A stretch of DNA of 50,857 nucleotides, from NCBI GenBank assembly GCA_934757155.1, contig CAKVLI010000011.1, forward strand, positions 1-50,857, in the 5' to 3' direction. The translations under genes were made by a program, and so were the position numbers. The stretch's first letter is position 1; each line of letters begins with the position of its first letter. Shown here one piece after another: positions 25,071 to 34,665 of this stretch. The notes beneath the pieces are model-generated. The model saw nothing but the letters and a program-made list of their open reading frames with translations. It made no database searches and was not told the DNA's origin. Origin of the DNA: an uncultured Candidatus Melainabacteria bacterium (GTDB lineage: Bacteria; Cyanobacteriota; Vampirovibrionia; Gastranaerophilales; Gastranaerophilaceae).

Positions 25071-26454
25071 ATTCAACCTCGCTTATTGTTTCAGTGTCAT
25101 CTTTGGATATATTTTCAAATTCTTCTAACTCAATATTATCATTAGTTTCTAAAAATTCATAATCACTAACATCAATCTGACCTGTAACGGCATATGATAT
25201 AAGGGTTTTCTTATATTCTTCAAGCCTATCAATTAATGTATTTTTATTATCAATAGATTTATTTATCTTCATTTCGATTTTTTCTACATATTTTCTAATT
25301 TTTATTTGTTCTTGTATATTTGGCATCAAACATTTTAAATTAGTTAATTTTGTTGGTGTAATTGCAGGGTAATTTGCACCTGTTGAAATTCTTTCAACTT
25401 CACATATAAATTTATCAGAGTGTAATAAATAAAAGAGAAATTTTGAATCAACATTATTTTTTGGAGTAATAACTGCAAAACCTGTTGAGCAAATATAATT
25501 ATCATATCTTTCATCAATGTATGCTATTGCTTTTAAATAAGTTCTTACTGTTGAAATTATGGTGTCGTCGGTGTGGACAATCCTTCTCGCTCTACTCGGT
25601 GCATCTTTAAACAACATCTCTTGAACATCTGTAATACCATCTTTATTTGTAACAGAACCAATGTCGATGTAGTTTATTTGCTTATTTTTGTCGGTTTGTT
25701 CTTCAAGAGAATATTTATTGCACAGTGTTATATATTTTAATTTTATTACTTGCCAATTTTGTGGAATATGTCCAATATAATCAATACCACTATCTTTCAT
25801 TGGAACAGTTTTGTCCAAGCCTTTTGTTACAGCTTCAGTAATAATTATTTTTTTCTTTTCTTCCAAAAGTTCGATGAGTTTCTTTTGTTTTTTGACTAGT
25901 TTGTTTATCTGCTTTTCTTTGTGTTCAATAAAACTAACAATTTTATTCTGTTCTTCTATTGGTGGAATAGGAATAAAAATATTTTTTAACTGTTGTGGGT
26001 AGGTACGATGTCTCATCATCATAATCCCCCTACCGTATCGGTAACATTCTCCAACAAAATATTTACTTCTACATAAATAATGAAAATAATTAGAATTGAA
26101 ATCTTTGTTTATTAACTCATAAACATCATAATCAGGGGAAGTTACTCCATTATAATTTGATTTAGCGATCGCTCCCATCCAAGCCAAAAGTTTATTAACA
26201 ACCAAGTCATCTTTTTTGACTATACTATAACCCATAACCGTAACTGCTTTATTCCCTTTCTCTTCCATTTGCGAACGAGGTCTGACACCTATATGCGTAA
26301 AAAGTGAAAGCAACATGGCATTTTTGTCGTGATTTTTTTGTTTTCTCTGTACAAATACGGTTTTGTATTTATCAAAAAACCAATGGTCAGGAATTTCGGA
26401 TAAATAGTTATTATTTAAATTTTTATATCTACAGTATTTTTTTAATTTTCCCAT
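25057..26454 (-). CDS. hsdS: Type I restriction specificity subunit HsdS
   Basis: A 465-residue subunit with two target-recognition domains, each ending in a conserved helical spacer: PPIEEQNKIVSFIEHKEKQI in the middle and PNIQEQIKIRKYVEKIEMKI near the C-terminus. The ATG overlaps the hsdM stop (TAATG). It sets the DNA sequence recognised by the complex; the sequence cannot be read from the protein. No second hsdS or inverted repeat for phase variation was seen. Confidence 0.95.
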   Translation of the reverse strand: MGKLKKYCRYKNLNNNYLSEIPDHWFFDKYKTVFVQRKQKNHDKNAMLLSLFTHIGVRPRSQMEEKGNKAVTVMGYSIVKKDDLVVNKLLAWMGAIAKSNYNGVTSPDYDVYELINKDFNSNYFHYLCRSKYFVGECYRYGRGIMMMRHRTYPQQLKNIFIPIPPIEEQNKIVSFIEHKEKQINKLVKKQKKLIELLEEKKKIIITEAVTKGLDKTVPMKDSGIDYIGHIPQNWQVIKLKYITLCNKYSLEEQTDKNKQINYIDIGSVTNKDGITDVQEMLFKDAPSRARRIVHTDDTIISTVRTYLKAIAYIDERYDNYICSTGFAVITPKNNVDSKFLFYLLHSDKFICEVERISTGANYPAITPTKLTNLKCLMPNIQEQIKIRKYVEKIEMKINKSIDNKNTLIDRLEEYKKTLISYAVTGQIDVSDYEFLETNDNIELEEFENISKDDTETISEVEYANN

Positions 26455-28514
26455 TAACAAAATACTCCTTGCAAGAGTTCTTGTGCTTCTTTTTCAATAT
26501 CAGAAATATCTTTTTCAATTTCTTCTAAACTTCTTAATATTGGCGGTTTATAGAAATACTTTGTAAAAGATAATTCATATCCGACTTTTGTTTTATCTTG
26601 CTCTATCCAAGTATCAGGGGCGTATGGCAAAACTTCCTTATTGAAGTATTCTTCTATACCACCTTTATATAATAGAGGAATTTGTTCTGTATCGGATAAA
26701 TCAGAATCTTTTTCATATTCAATAGAACCGTCTTTATTCTTTTTGTCAATAACTTCTTTAGCGTTTTCATCAACAGTACAAAATGCTTGCCTTATTAGTT
26801 TAATGTCTTTATTGGCAAGTTTAATTTTACCCTTCGCAAGTTTGTCTAATACTTCTTTAAACTCATTGTAATTGTTAGTTTCTTCAGTAAAATGCTCTTT
26901 ATTGTTCAAAATGAAATTATACAATGCTTCAGTTTTGTTTTCTAAACATATTATTTTAAGTTTATTCATTGTTTCATCATTTATGGAAACCTTTAATCTT
27001 AATGGTCTTTCCGTAAATATCTTGTTATATCCAAATTCCTCATTTAAGAATATTTTTGAATATTCGGTTTCTTTAAAATCAATCACTAAATTTGTAATAG
27101 TGCTAATATGAGTTTCAGTTAAACAGCAATTTTTATCACCAAGATTTTTCTTTAATGGTTCATACATTGATGTTGCATCAATCAATTGAACTTTACCTCT
27201 TTTATTTTCTGGTTTTCGATTTGTCAAAACCCAAATATATGTGGCAAGTGGTGTATTATAAAACATCCTTAATGGTAGTGCGATAATTGCTTCAACTAAA
27301 TCCTGCTCAAACATATATTGCCTTGCGTTTGTTGCACCCTGTCCTGCATCACCCGTAAACAATGATGAACCATTATGAACTTCAACTATTCTTGAACCCA
27401 ATTCGGTGTTATTAACCATTTTTGATACATTGTTCATTAGGAATAATAATTGACCATCTCCCACGTCTGTTATGCAACTGAATTCAGGATTATTATTGTA
27501 ACTAAAAATAAATCTGCTATCAGAAATATTACCATTATCATCTGACATTGAATCTTTATCTTTTTTCCAATTTTTTCCATAAGGAGGATTAGATAACATG
27601 AAGTCAAACTTCATTCTGTTAAAACCATCCGCTGATAATGTTGAGCCGTAAGCCATATTGCTGGCAACACCACCTTCCCCCTGCAAAAGCAAATCAGCTT
27701 TACTTATTGCATATGTTTCAGGTTGGCACTCTTGACCATAAATACTGATTGAAAAATTTTTACCACTTTCTTCTCCAATATGCTGAAGTTTTTCTTGAGC
27801 AAGTGTAAGCATACCACCGGTACCGCATGCACCGTCATAAATTAAATATGTTCCATCTTTTAATTTATCTTTAACAGGTTCAAATGCTAAATTTGCCATC
27901 AAATTAACAATATCACGAGGAGTAAAGTGTTCTCCGGCTTCTTCGTTATTTTCTTCATTGAATTTTCTAATCAATTCTTCGAAGATAGTTCCCATTGCAT
28001 GATTATCAAGCTTGGGCAATATCACATTGCCGTTTTTATATTTAACATCTTCAATACTTAAATTTATTGATTTATCAAGGAATTTTTCAATTAATGCCGC
28101 CAAACAATCACTTTCAATAAGTGTATCTATTTGACTCTTAAATTTAAATTTCTGAAGAATTTCTTGGACATTTGCAGAGAAGCCATCTAAATATGCAATA
28201 AAATCAGCTTTTAATTTCGCAACAGTAGGTCTTGAAGTTAGGTCTCTTAAAAGGAAAGGTGAATCATTATAAAATGCTTGTCCGGCCGCTTCACATAAAA
28301 AAGCTTCTTGGTTTGTAAAACCCTGCTCATCAAGTTTTTTCTTTGTCTCTAAAACTTTTTCTTTTGTTGGTTCTAATACGGCATCAAGTCTACGAATAAC
28401 AACCATTGGCAATATAACATCTCTGTATTTACCTCTGACAACTACATCTCTTAATATTTCGTCTGCTATACTCCATATAAAACTGACTATTTTGTTAAAT
28501 TGCTCGTTATTCAT
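26454..28514 (-). CDS. hsdM: Type I restriction methyltransferase subunit HsdM
   Basis: A 686-residue N6-adenine methyltransferase. It has the SAM-binding motif DGACGTGGML, the catalytic NPPYGKNW (~residue 308) and an N-terminal HsdM helical domain (FIWSIADEILRD). The C-terminal region is longer than in the archetypes and helical. I place the start at the ATG with AGGAG five nt upstream (28512-28514), six codons inside the longer frame. It is the first of the hsdM-hsdS-hsdR set, downstream of the SIR2-Argonaute gene. Confidence 0.95.
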   Translation of the reverse strand: MNNEQFNKIVSFIWSIADEILRDVVVRGKYRDVILPMVVIRRLDAVLEPTKEKVLETKKKLDEQGFTNQEAFLCEAAGQAFYNDSPFLLRDLTSRPTVAKLKADFIAYLDGFSANVQEILQKFKFKSQIDTLIESDCLAALIEKFLDKSINLSIEDVKYKNGNVILPKLDNHAMGTIFEELIRKFNEENNEEAGEHFTPRDIVNLMANLAFEPVKDKLKDGTYLIYDGACGTGGMLTLAQEKLQHIGEESGKNFSISIYGQECQPETYAISKADLLLQGEGGVASNMAYGSTLSADGFNRMKFDFMLSNPPYGKNWKKDKDSMSDDNGNISDSRFIFSYNNNPEFSCITDVGDGQLLFLMNNVSKMVNNTELGSRIVEVHNGSSLFTGDAGQGATNARQYMFEQDLVEAIIALPLRMFYNTPLATYIWVLTNRKPENKRGKVQLIDATSMYEPLKKNLGDKNCCLTETHISTITNLVIDFKETEYSKIFLNEEFGYNKIFTERPLRLKVSINDETMNKLKIICLENKTEALYNFILNNKEHFTEETNNYNEFKEVLDKLAKGKIKLANKDIKLIRQAFCTVDENAKEVIDKKNKDGSIEYEKDSDLSDTEQIPLLYKGGIEEYFNKEVLPYAPDTWIEQDKTKVGYELSFTKYFYKPPILRSLEEIEKDISDIEKEAQELLQGVFC

Positions 28515-28562
28515 GTCCACTCCTGTTGCCATTCTTTGCTAATAAAATCATATCATGAAAAT

Positions 28563-28581
28563 ACACAACTGCCTGTTGTGT
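28563..28581. promoter_or_regulatory. Inverted repeat upstream of hsdM
   Basis: ACACAAC (28563-28569) and GTTGTGT (28575-28581) around a 5-nt spacer, about 50 bp before the hsdM start. A plausible operator, or the end hairpin of the upstream gene. Confidence 0.45.
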
Positions 28582-28640
28582 AACAATCCTGATATAATTC
28601 AATTAAAACACATGACTATGTCAAAAACGGACAGAGATCA

Positions 28641-31600
28641 CTACATAAAATACCTAAAGTCATAGGATTTATTATATAAAGCCTCTTTTTGCTTAGACAT
28701 CCTAGAAAGTATCTTTGCGAAGTCTAGTGTTACCGGCATATTTTTATATAGATTATCACCACTGTTCCAATTCATCTTTGTCAGCATTAATATTTCTTTA
28801 ACTAATGTGTCTCCGGAAGCTTTTCCGTAAAATCTTTTTACTAAAACCGGAAGTGGAATTCCTCTCCCACCTTTATAGTATGTATTATATCTGCAATTCC
28901 CTATATCATCTCCGACAACACAACCATGTGTCCATAGCAAGAAACTGTCATTGGATAATTTTATAGTAGTTCCACGTTCAAGAGGGAAACTATTAGGAAT
29001 AGCTTTTCCCTCTTTTATAAAATATTTTATCGCTCTGTAAGGAGAATAACCCTGAATTTGCAACAATTCAATGTCTTCAATTCCCTCTAATGCTTCAGTA
29101 AATCCTGCAATTTCTTGAGGTGTAAAAGGTGTTGTTTTATGTATTACAATTCGTCTTAGTTTTGCAACAGGATCGCATTTATAGTATTCTTCTCTTAATT
29201 TACTTATTGTTGTTCTTGCTTCATCTCGCTTCATATAAGGATTATTGCCAATATATTGAGGATCATCTAATTTTTTCAATATTAATCTTATTCCGGTTCC
29301 TGTTGAATCAAATAATTGGCTACAACCTATACATATTCCTTTTGTGTTAGATTTTGCATAACTAATTCCAACAAAAGCAGTCTCATCATCTAAAACTACA
29401 GGATGCCACAAAACACCGGATGCTTTTGCATATAAACTTGTTGATAATGCCCACATTACTTTACATTTATCATAAGCCGTTAGAGAACGTTCCTCTATAA
29501 ATTGAATTTTTATACCTTTATTGGTTCCGTATAGTTTTATAGCATCATGCAAATTAAAATCTGGGTCATACCCGCTATCTTCTCTGAATTTTGCAAATGA
29601 TTTTGGTATATATATAACTAAAACATCAAAATCTGATAATTGAGTTTGAAAATAATCTATTTGAGATTTTATACTATCGACAAAAGATGCTGTGTTTGCT
29701 TTAGAAGTTGCAGCTTCATCGTACATTCTGCATAATTGCGTATTGTTTTTATCAGGTATATTTAAAGCTCTTTTATAGGTTTCATAAAATCCTTCATAAT
29801 TCGGCAAAAACATTTCACCACTTTTTGCAGAATTTTTTGCATTAAGACTATTTAAATGTCCTATAATATTATCTATTTGTTGATTTGGAGACAAAATAGC
29901 AATTCTAATAGGCGATTTTTCGGCAGTTTCAAAAGAATAATCAATAGGTGCATACCTTTGCAAACCTTTTAACTGATTTATGCTTGTATGATTTATATCA
30001 TTAACATCAAATAACATTTCAGGTTCGTCAAATTTAAAAGAAGAAACTTGAGGGTGTTCCGGTTTAACAGATAATTTGTATGAAAAACATACAAAGTTAA
30101 ATTTTATAGAAAAATCACCATTTGTGAATATGATTTCATTACTGCCTTTTTCATAAAGAAAAGTATTTAAATCTTTTAATATATTACCGTACTTACTATT
30201 GCGTATGTTTGATATTATACAATTTATTTCAGCCTGTTTGTATAGTTTGCTAACTTCACTACCGTTTTTATTAGTTAAATATATAGTTGGTATTATAGAT
30301 AGGTAGATTTTATCATTTATATACGACAATTGAATTTCAAAAGCTAAATACTTTTTGTATGTATAATGAAATTTATTTTGATACTCTGTTCCAGAATCTG
30401 AGAAATAATATTTATTTCTACCGAAAATTTTTATATTTGTTTTTTGAAGTAATGAAATTTTTATTAATTCATAAAGCAACCCCAAATATACAAAATTTTC
30501 TTTATTTAATAGATCGGTTTCAGGAAATACTGTTGTAACTTCTGACTTTATGTGCCCTTTAAATATTTCTTTTAGTTTATCACTATTAGAAAAAGAATAT
30601 ACTTTTCCATTAAATAATCCTGCGATTATATCGTTGTTTCCACCTATTATTGTTCGTAGTTCTTTCCAATTTTTTATATCTGTTTCAAACACATTGCAAG
30701 AAGGTAATTCTGTCGAGACAAAGGTGTTCATTTTTAGTGAGCTTTGAGCTATTTTATCTGAAGAAAAATTAATTTCTTTTTTTCTATTATCAAAATCTTT
30801 CCATCGTTCGTCAATTATAAGATTTTTATGTTCATAATTTTGGTATATCAAATTTAAAAATTCATCAAAACCATCAATATCAATCACACAGGACAGTTCA
30901 TTGTTTTTGCAAGCCTTTTCCATAAAAGCATTTGCTCGTTCAGATAATATTGTATTTTGTGGCTTACACCAATATATTCCTTTGCTTAGAAAATCTTTAT
31001 TATCTATATTATCCTCAAGAACTTTCATTACAGAGTCATCATTTCCTGCATAACCTATAACAATGAGTCCTTTATTCATTAAATTCTTGCAAAATAAATC
31101 TGATAATTGGCTTTCTAAATTCTGTAATTCCTGTTCTGTATTTTGTAGGGAATCATATCTATAATCACCATGCAATTTTATGACATTTTGAAAATTGTTA
31201 TTGGCTATTTGAGAGATACTCTCTTTCTGTATTGAAGACACAACATTAAATGAATATTGAGGTGATAATGTTTTAATGCCTGCCTCAATTAACTCATCAA
31301 AGTTTGTTGTCCAGATGTTTTTGACTTGATTATTAATAAACAAATTAGCAAGACAAAGATGTCCTCTTATGGGCTCAACATTTGCAACGAGCTTTTGAAT
31401 ATATGCATTTCTTGCAGAAGTATTATCATAACATTTTTCAAAATAAAACGAATATTCTTCTTTTGAACCCCTTTTGGGGAATCCATCTAAAGAGTCAAAG
31501 TAATCCTGTAATTTAGTTCTATTTCGTTCAGATTGCAGATCTTTAAATAGTTCTCTGGAAACATTATTTTCAGAACAATAAATTTCTTTTTTAAATTGCC

Positions 31601-31724
31601 AAACTAGATTTTGTCCGCTCGGAATACCCGCTAATAAAGATGCACCAGAGCCAAGAAAAAAGTCTATGTCACTACTAACTAAGAAATTGCGAATAAATGA
31701 AGTTGGATCTTTAGTATTAATCAT
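28641..31724 (-). CDS. Fused SIR2-prokaryotic Argonaute defence protein
   Basis: A 1027-residue protein. The N-terminal SIR2 domain has GSG (25-27), GIPS (33-36), TTNFD (139-143), HGD (185-187) and GYAGND (224-229), the NAD-binding set of defence sirtuins. A linker/APAZ-like region (~300-600) is followed by MID and PIWI domains (~610-1027). In PIWI the first catalytic aspartate position reads GISYA and the second region reads IHKTTPF, so slicing is probably lost, as in short Argonautes. In known SIR2-Ago (SPARSA) systems, guide-directed recognition of invader DNA triggers NAD depletion. The fusion of both halves in one chain is a known variant. It lies upstream of hsdM on the same strand. Confidence 0.88.
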   Translation of the reverse strand: MINTKDPTSFIRNFLVSSDIDFFLGSGASLLAGIPSGQNLVWQFKKEIYCSENNVSRELFKDLQSERNRTKLQDYFDSLDGFPKRGSKEEYSFYFEKCYDNTSARNAYIQKLVANVEPIRGHLCLANLFINNQVKNIWTTNFDELIEAGIKTLSPQYSFNVVSSIQKESISQIANNNFQNVIKLHGDYRYDSLQNTEQELQNLESQLSDLFCKNLMNKGLIVIGYAGNDDSVMKVLEDNIDNKDFLSKGIYWCKPQNTILSERANAFMEKACKNNELSCVIDIDGFDEFLNLIYQNYEHKNLIIDERWKDFDNRKKEINFSSDKIAQSSLKMNTFVSTELPSCNVFETDIKNWKELRTIIGGNNDIIAGLFNGKVYSFSNSDKLKEIFKGHIKSEVTTVFPETDLLNKENFVYLGLLYELIKISLLQKTNIKIFGRNKYYFSDSGTEYQNKFHYTYKKYLAFEIQLSYINDKIYLSIIPTIYLTNKNGSEVSKLYKQAEINCIISNIRNSKYGNILKDLNTFLYEKGSNEIIFTNGDFSIKFNFVCFSYKLSVKPEHPQVSSFKFDEPEMLFDVNDINHTSINQLKGLQRYAPIDYSFETAEKSPIRIAILSPNQQIDNIIGHLNSLNAKNSAKSGEMFLPNYEGFYETYKRALNIPDKNNTQLCRMYDEAATSKANTASFVDSIKSQIDYFQTQLSDFDVLVIYIPKSFAKFREDSGYDPDFNLHDAIKLYGTNKGIKIQFIEERSLTAYDKCKVMWALSTSLYAKASGVLWHPVVLDDETAFVGISYAKSNTKGICIGCSQLFDSTGTGIRLILKKLDDPQYIGNNPYMKRDEARTTISKLREEYYKCDPVAKLRRIVIHKTTPFTPQEIAGFTEALEGIEDIELLQIQGYSPYRAIKYFIKEGKAIPNSFPLERGTTIKLSNDSFLLWTHGCVVGDDIGNCRYNTYYKGGRGIPLPVLVKRFYGKASGDTLVKEILMLTKMNWNSGDNLYKNMPVTLDFAKILSRMSKQKEALYNKSYDFRYFM

Positions 31725-31746
31725 CTAATCACCCCTTGTAAGGCAA

Positions 31747-31762
31747 TTTTATCATGATAAAA
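31747..31762. promoter_or_regulatory. Palindrome at the SIR2-Argonaute promoter
   Basis: TTTTATCATGATAAAA is a perfect 16-bp palindrome 23 bp before the ATG. It overlaps a minus-strand TAAAAT that could be the -10. Likely a repressor site. Confidence 0.5.
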
Positions 31763-31940
31763 CTAAATCTTCACTATTGTAAAATTTCTGGAAATTTGTG
31801 TTACTTTTTCTGCTTTCTCATGTTAATTAACATTTATATTGTACTTATTACTCAGAAAAAAGATTAAAGCGCGTTATTTTGTAATACTTACGTTAGTAAT
31901 AATCTTATATTCTTTTGTTTGCTATTGTTTTTCTCATTAA

Positions 31941-32222
31941 TTATTGCAAAGGTACAATATCAAGTTTATACCCCAAAGGAATCAAAATCTTTAACAAAGT
32001 ATCTATCTGAGGAGCTGTTTTCGATTTCTCCAAACGAACTAAATACTCTTGTTTGATATTACATAATTTAGCAAACTCAGCTTGAGTTAAGCCTCTTTTT
32101 TTTCTAATCTCAAGGATTTTTCCCAATAGTTCAACTTGCAAATCTATTTGAGATTGTTCTTCTTTTGTTAAATTAAGAGTTTCTTTAAAATCTGTCCATT
32201 TGTTAGAATGTTTATTTTCCAT
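31941..32222 (-). CDS. XRE-family HTH regulator (HigA-like)
   Basis: A 93-residue protein. The C-terminal ~60 residues are a Cro/C1 HTH (RKKRGLTQAEFAKLCNIKQE, then YLVRLEKSKTAPQIDTLLKI), and it ends like HigA-type antitoxins. No adjacent toxin is recognised. A 28-bp palindrome overlaps its promoter, suggesting autoregulation. Located next to the defence cluster, it might also control the SIR2-Argonaute gene; this is inference. Confidence 0.85.
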   Translation of the reverse strand: MENKHSNKWTDFKETLNLTKEEQSQIDLQVELLGKILEIRKKRGLTQAEFAKLCNIKQEYLVRLEKSKTAPQIDTLLKILIPLGYKLDIVPLQ

Positions 32223-32234
32223 TTCGTACCTATT

Positions 32235-32262
32235 AGTATTATAACTAATTAGTTATAATACT
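32235..32262. promoter_or_regulatory. 28-bp perfect palindrome, probable XRE operator
   Basis: AGTATTATAACTAA and its exact reverse complement are joined without a gap. On the minus strand it contains a TATAAT about 20 nt before the XRE start, so binding would block RNA polymerase. Confidence 0.65.
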
Positions 32263-32292
32263 GCAATTTTTTTTATTTTAAGTTTTTCTTAC

Positions 32293-32763
32293 TTAAACAT
32301 CTCCATTAGCTCTGCGCAGAGAGTTCGTAAAATCGTCAAATTGACTTTCGTCGTAATGCTTTACTGCATAATCAAATTCGTCATCAATATTTCTGTCAAA
32401 GTCTTTTCCATCCCAACTACATTTATGGTCGCCTACTTGAATCAGTTTGAACAATTTAGGAGGACGACCCGCACTTAATAAACGAGAAAAAAATCCTTGT
32501 TTTAAATCGAAATAAATACTTAATGAATTTTCAATAACGTGCGAAACATTTGCTGCATAGTTGTTGAATGTTTTAATTTGTTTATCTAAAACGATATATC
32601 CGTCTCTTTTTGCGAACATATCGTGAAAAATTTCATTGGATTCTATTGAATTCATAAGTCTGGCAACATTTTCAGTCTCAAAAGCTTTTCTATATTCTCC
32701 GGCTAAACGAATTCCCTTAAGTTGTTTAAAAGTCGTGTCATTATTGATTGCTTGAATCTTCAT
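32293..32763 (-). CDS. Hypothetical protein with F-x-x N-terminal signature
   Basis: A 156-residue protein of unknown function. The first 13 residues (MKIQAINNDTTFK) carry the recurrent N-terminal pattern. The remainder is mixed helix and strand with an aspartate-rich C-terminus and no membrane segment. AAAGGGG precedes the ATG. It lies upstream of the XRE gene on the same strand but is separated from it by the palindromic promoter. Confidence 0.6.
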   Translation of the reverse strand: MKIQAINNDTTFKQLKGIRLAGEYRKAFETENVARLMNSIESNEIFHDMFAKRDGYIVLDKQIKTFNNYAANVSHVIENSLSIYFDLKQGFFSRLLSAGRPPKLFKLIQVGDHKCSWDGKDFDRNIDDEFDYAVKHYDESQFDDFTNSLRRANGDV

Positions 32764-32921
32764 TATTATCCCCTTTCTGTGTTTATAAAAACACCTAAAA
32801 AAATTTTTTGCTAGTTAGTAGATTGATCTTACCAAGCCACCAAAAATTGTGCTATTAAAACTCCACTTGCTTTTATAATGATTTAAGTTATCATTGAATT
32901 GAATAGCCTGAAGAAATAGAG

Positions 32922-33277
32922 ATGAAGATTCAAAATATACAATTGACGAGCGGTCAAAGGAGCTTTGGCACGGCGTCTAAAAGTAAGCAAAATTTACCAA
33001 ATCCCGTATAAAAGAAAGCCTCAAAACCGCAGGAACATGGCTTTGCTTTGGTTTGGGGTTTGATTATTTTTGCAGAAAATGCGTTGTGTTTAAAAATTCT
33101 CCGGTAAAGAACTCTCTGTGTATAAACTCTGCTTTAGCAATTATTGCAGGTGGATTTACTTTGATTAAAGGTTTGCACAATAATATTATACTGTTTTTGG
33201 CGGATTATGCTTGTATTTCCAGTACAAGAACATATCTATTCCAAGGAAGAACATGTTCAACAGGTACAGCCATATAA
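32922..33277 (+). pseudogene. Frameshifted small membrane protein with F-x-A signature
   Basis: From ATG 32922 the frame encodes MKIQNIQLTSGQRSFGTASK and stops at 33009-33011. The coding sense continues in another frame from about 33008: KTAGTWLCFGLGFDYFCRK, then a second hydrophobic segment ALAIIAGGFTLIKG. A single 1-nt change near 33000-33008 would restore one protein of about 85 residues with two membrane helices. The original gene probably ended near 33185; beyond that the open frame is antisense to the SemiSWEET gene. Confidence 0.5.
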
Positions 33278-33452
33278 CCCAGTCAAAATAGTAAAACAGT
33301 TTATGAATTATCCCGAAGACATAGCCCAACATAATCAGGCAGGAAAAAGAAAAACTTTTTCCGTGTACACATTTTGCTTTATAAGTTTTGTATGCTGCGA
33401 TTGGCCAACTGATGCCAAAGCATACCATCATTCCGGCTTCAAATACGCTCAT
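33186..33452 (-). CDS. SemiSWEET/PQ-loop membrane protein
   Basis: An 88-residue protein with three transmembrane helices and a PQ-loop-like motif in SWPIAAYKTYKAKCVHGKSF. Bacterial SemiSWEETs are sugar transporters that work as dimers of such three-helix units. GGAG sits 8 nt before the ATG. It stands alone, convergent with the broken gene. The substrate cannot be inferred. Confidence 0.75.
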   Translation of the reverse strand: MSVFEAGMMVCFGISWPIAAYKTYKAKCVHGKSFSFSCLIMLGYVFGIIHKLFYYFDWVIWLYLLNMFFLGIDMFLYWKYKHNPPKTV

Positions 33453-33604
33453 AATGTAATCTCCTTCTTTTATTAATAATTTTATGACATAAATATTTTT
33501 ATGAGATTAAGATTATGTAAAGTTTTTTAGTTGGAATGAAATATTATAGTGTCAGTACTTTTATGTTAATATCTTTATGAGTCGAAGTTTATTATTGGTA
33601 AAAT

Positions 33605-34612
33605 ATGATATTTGATGATTTACTCAAAAAGAGTTCTATTCAAAAACAAATTGATAGGGCAGTAAAAAAGTATAAAAATAAAAAAGTCTTAATCTATGGC
33701 ACAGGATTGTTAAGTGAAGCAATCTTCAGAAATTATGATTTGTCAGCTTTGAACATTGTTGGCATTGTTAATATTAAATATGGTTCTATGTCTGCGACAT
33801 CTTTTCTTGATAAATCTTATATTTCACTTCAGGAGATTAAAAATATTGATTTTGACGTGGTGTTAATTGCTAATGAAGAGTATGCCAGATATAAAAATCA
33901 ACTTGAAAATTTTTTATACAAGAATAATATAGAACGAAAATTTGAAATAAAACCATTGGTGAAGTTAAAAACGAAAAATAAAACGCATTTGGATTTGTTT
34001 ATTCAGGCTTTATATATTTTTTCTAATCCGAGTGAATTTGTAAAATTAATATTAAAAACTTTTTCGGTGCTTAATTCGTTTTACATATTGAACAGTCGCT
34101 TAAGAGAGAACAAAAGACAACGATTATACAATAGTTACTTAACGAAACTATATGGTTATCAAGTTTTAAATTTTGCAAAATCTGTGGGAAAAAATTTTTG
34201 GTGTAGAGGATTTTCTAATGTGACAAGAAATACCGTATTGGGGGATAATGTCAACTTTAACGGTATGGAAATAGTTGGAAAAGGAAGAGTTTCGATAGGT
34301 AATTATTTTCATTCCGGCAAAGATTGTTTAATAATTGCAGATAATCATAATTATAACTGTGGACAGGCAATTCCGTATGATAATAAAATCATAGAAAGAG
34401 ATGTAGAAATTAACGATTTTGTTTGGTTTGGATCAAGAGTAATAATCCTGCCCGGAACAAAAATCGGGGAGGGAGTTGTTGTCCAAGCCGGTAGTGTTGT
34501 GCATGGAAATATTCCTGACTATGCCGTTGTTGGCGGAAATCCGGCAACTGTCATAAAGTACAGAGATATTGAGCGTTTTAAACAACTTAAGGCTGAAAAG
34601 AAATTTAGGTGA
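33605..34612 (+). CDS. Hexapeptide-repeat acyltransferase with N-terminal nucleotide-binding domain
   Basis: A 335-residue protein. Residues 27-110 are a Rossmann-like domain starting VLIYGTGLLSEAIF, similar to the N-terminal domains of PglD-type sugar acetyltransferases. A helical link follows, then a left-handed beta-helix (about 205-320) with repeated V/I-x-x-x-x-x units and the closing GGNPATVIKYR typical of LbH acetyltransferases. HSGKDCLIIADNHNY supplies the likely catalytic histidine. It probably acylates a surface-polysaccharide sugar. A TAAAAT directly precedes the ATG. The sequence just downstream is the truncated duplicate at 34666. Confidence 0.82.
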   Translation: MIFDDLLKKSSIQKQIDRAVKKYKNKKVLIYGTGLLSEAIFRNYDLSALNIVGIVNIKYGSMSATSFLDKSYISLQEIKNIDFDVVLIANEEYARYKNQLENFLYKNNIERKFEIKPLVKLKTKNKTHLDLFIQALYIFSNPSEFVKLILKTFSVLNSFYILNSRLRENKRQRLYNSYLTKLYGYQVLNFAKSVGKNFWCRGFSNVTRNTVLGDNVNFNGMEIVGKGRVSIGNYFHSGKDCLIIADNHNYNCGQAIPYDNKIIERDVEINDFVWFGSRVIILPGTKIGEGVVVQAGSVVHGNIPDYAVVGGNPATVIKYRDIERFKQLKAEKKFR

Positions 34613-34665
34613 TGTGTGCGGATGTTTATTAATGCAAGTTGTGAAAAACATCCCAAAATATGTTA

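Noticed and set aside
25057..26454. Phase-variable hsdS by inversion
   Set aside because: No second hsdS, partial copy or inverted repeat was seen in the window.
12573..33000. Classical tRNA-targeted integrative element with direct repeats of the tRNA 3' end
   Set aside because: I found no second copy of the tRNA-Phe 3' sequence downstream and no active tyrosine integrase; the only integrase-fold protein lacks its catalytic residues.
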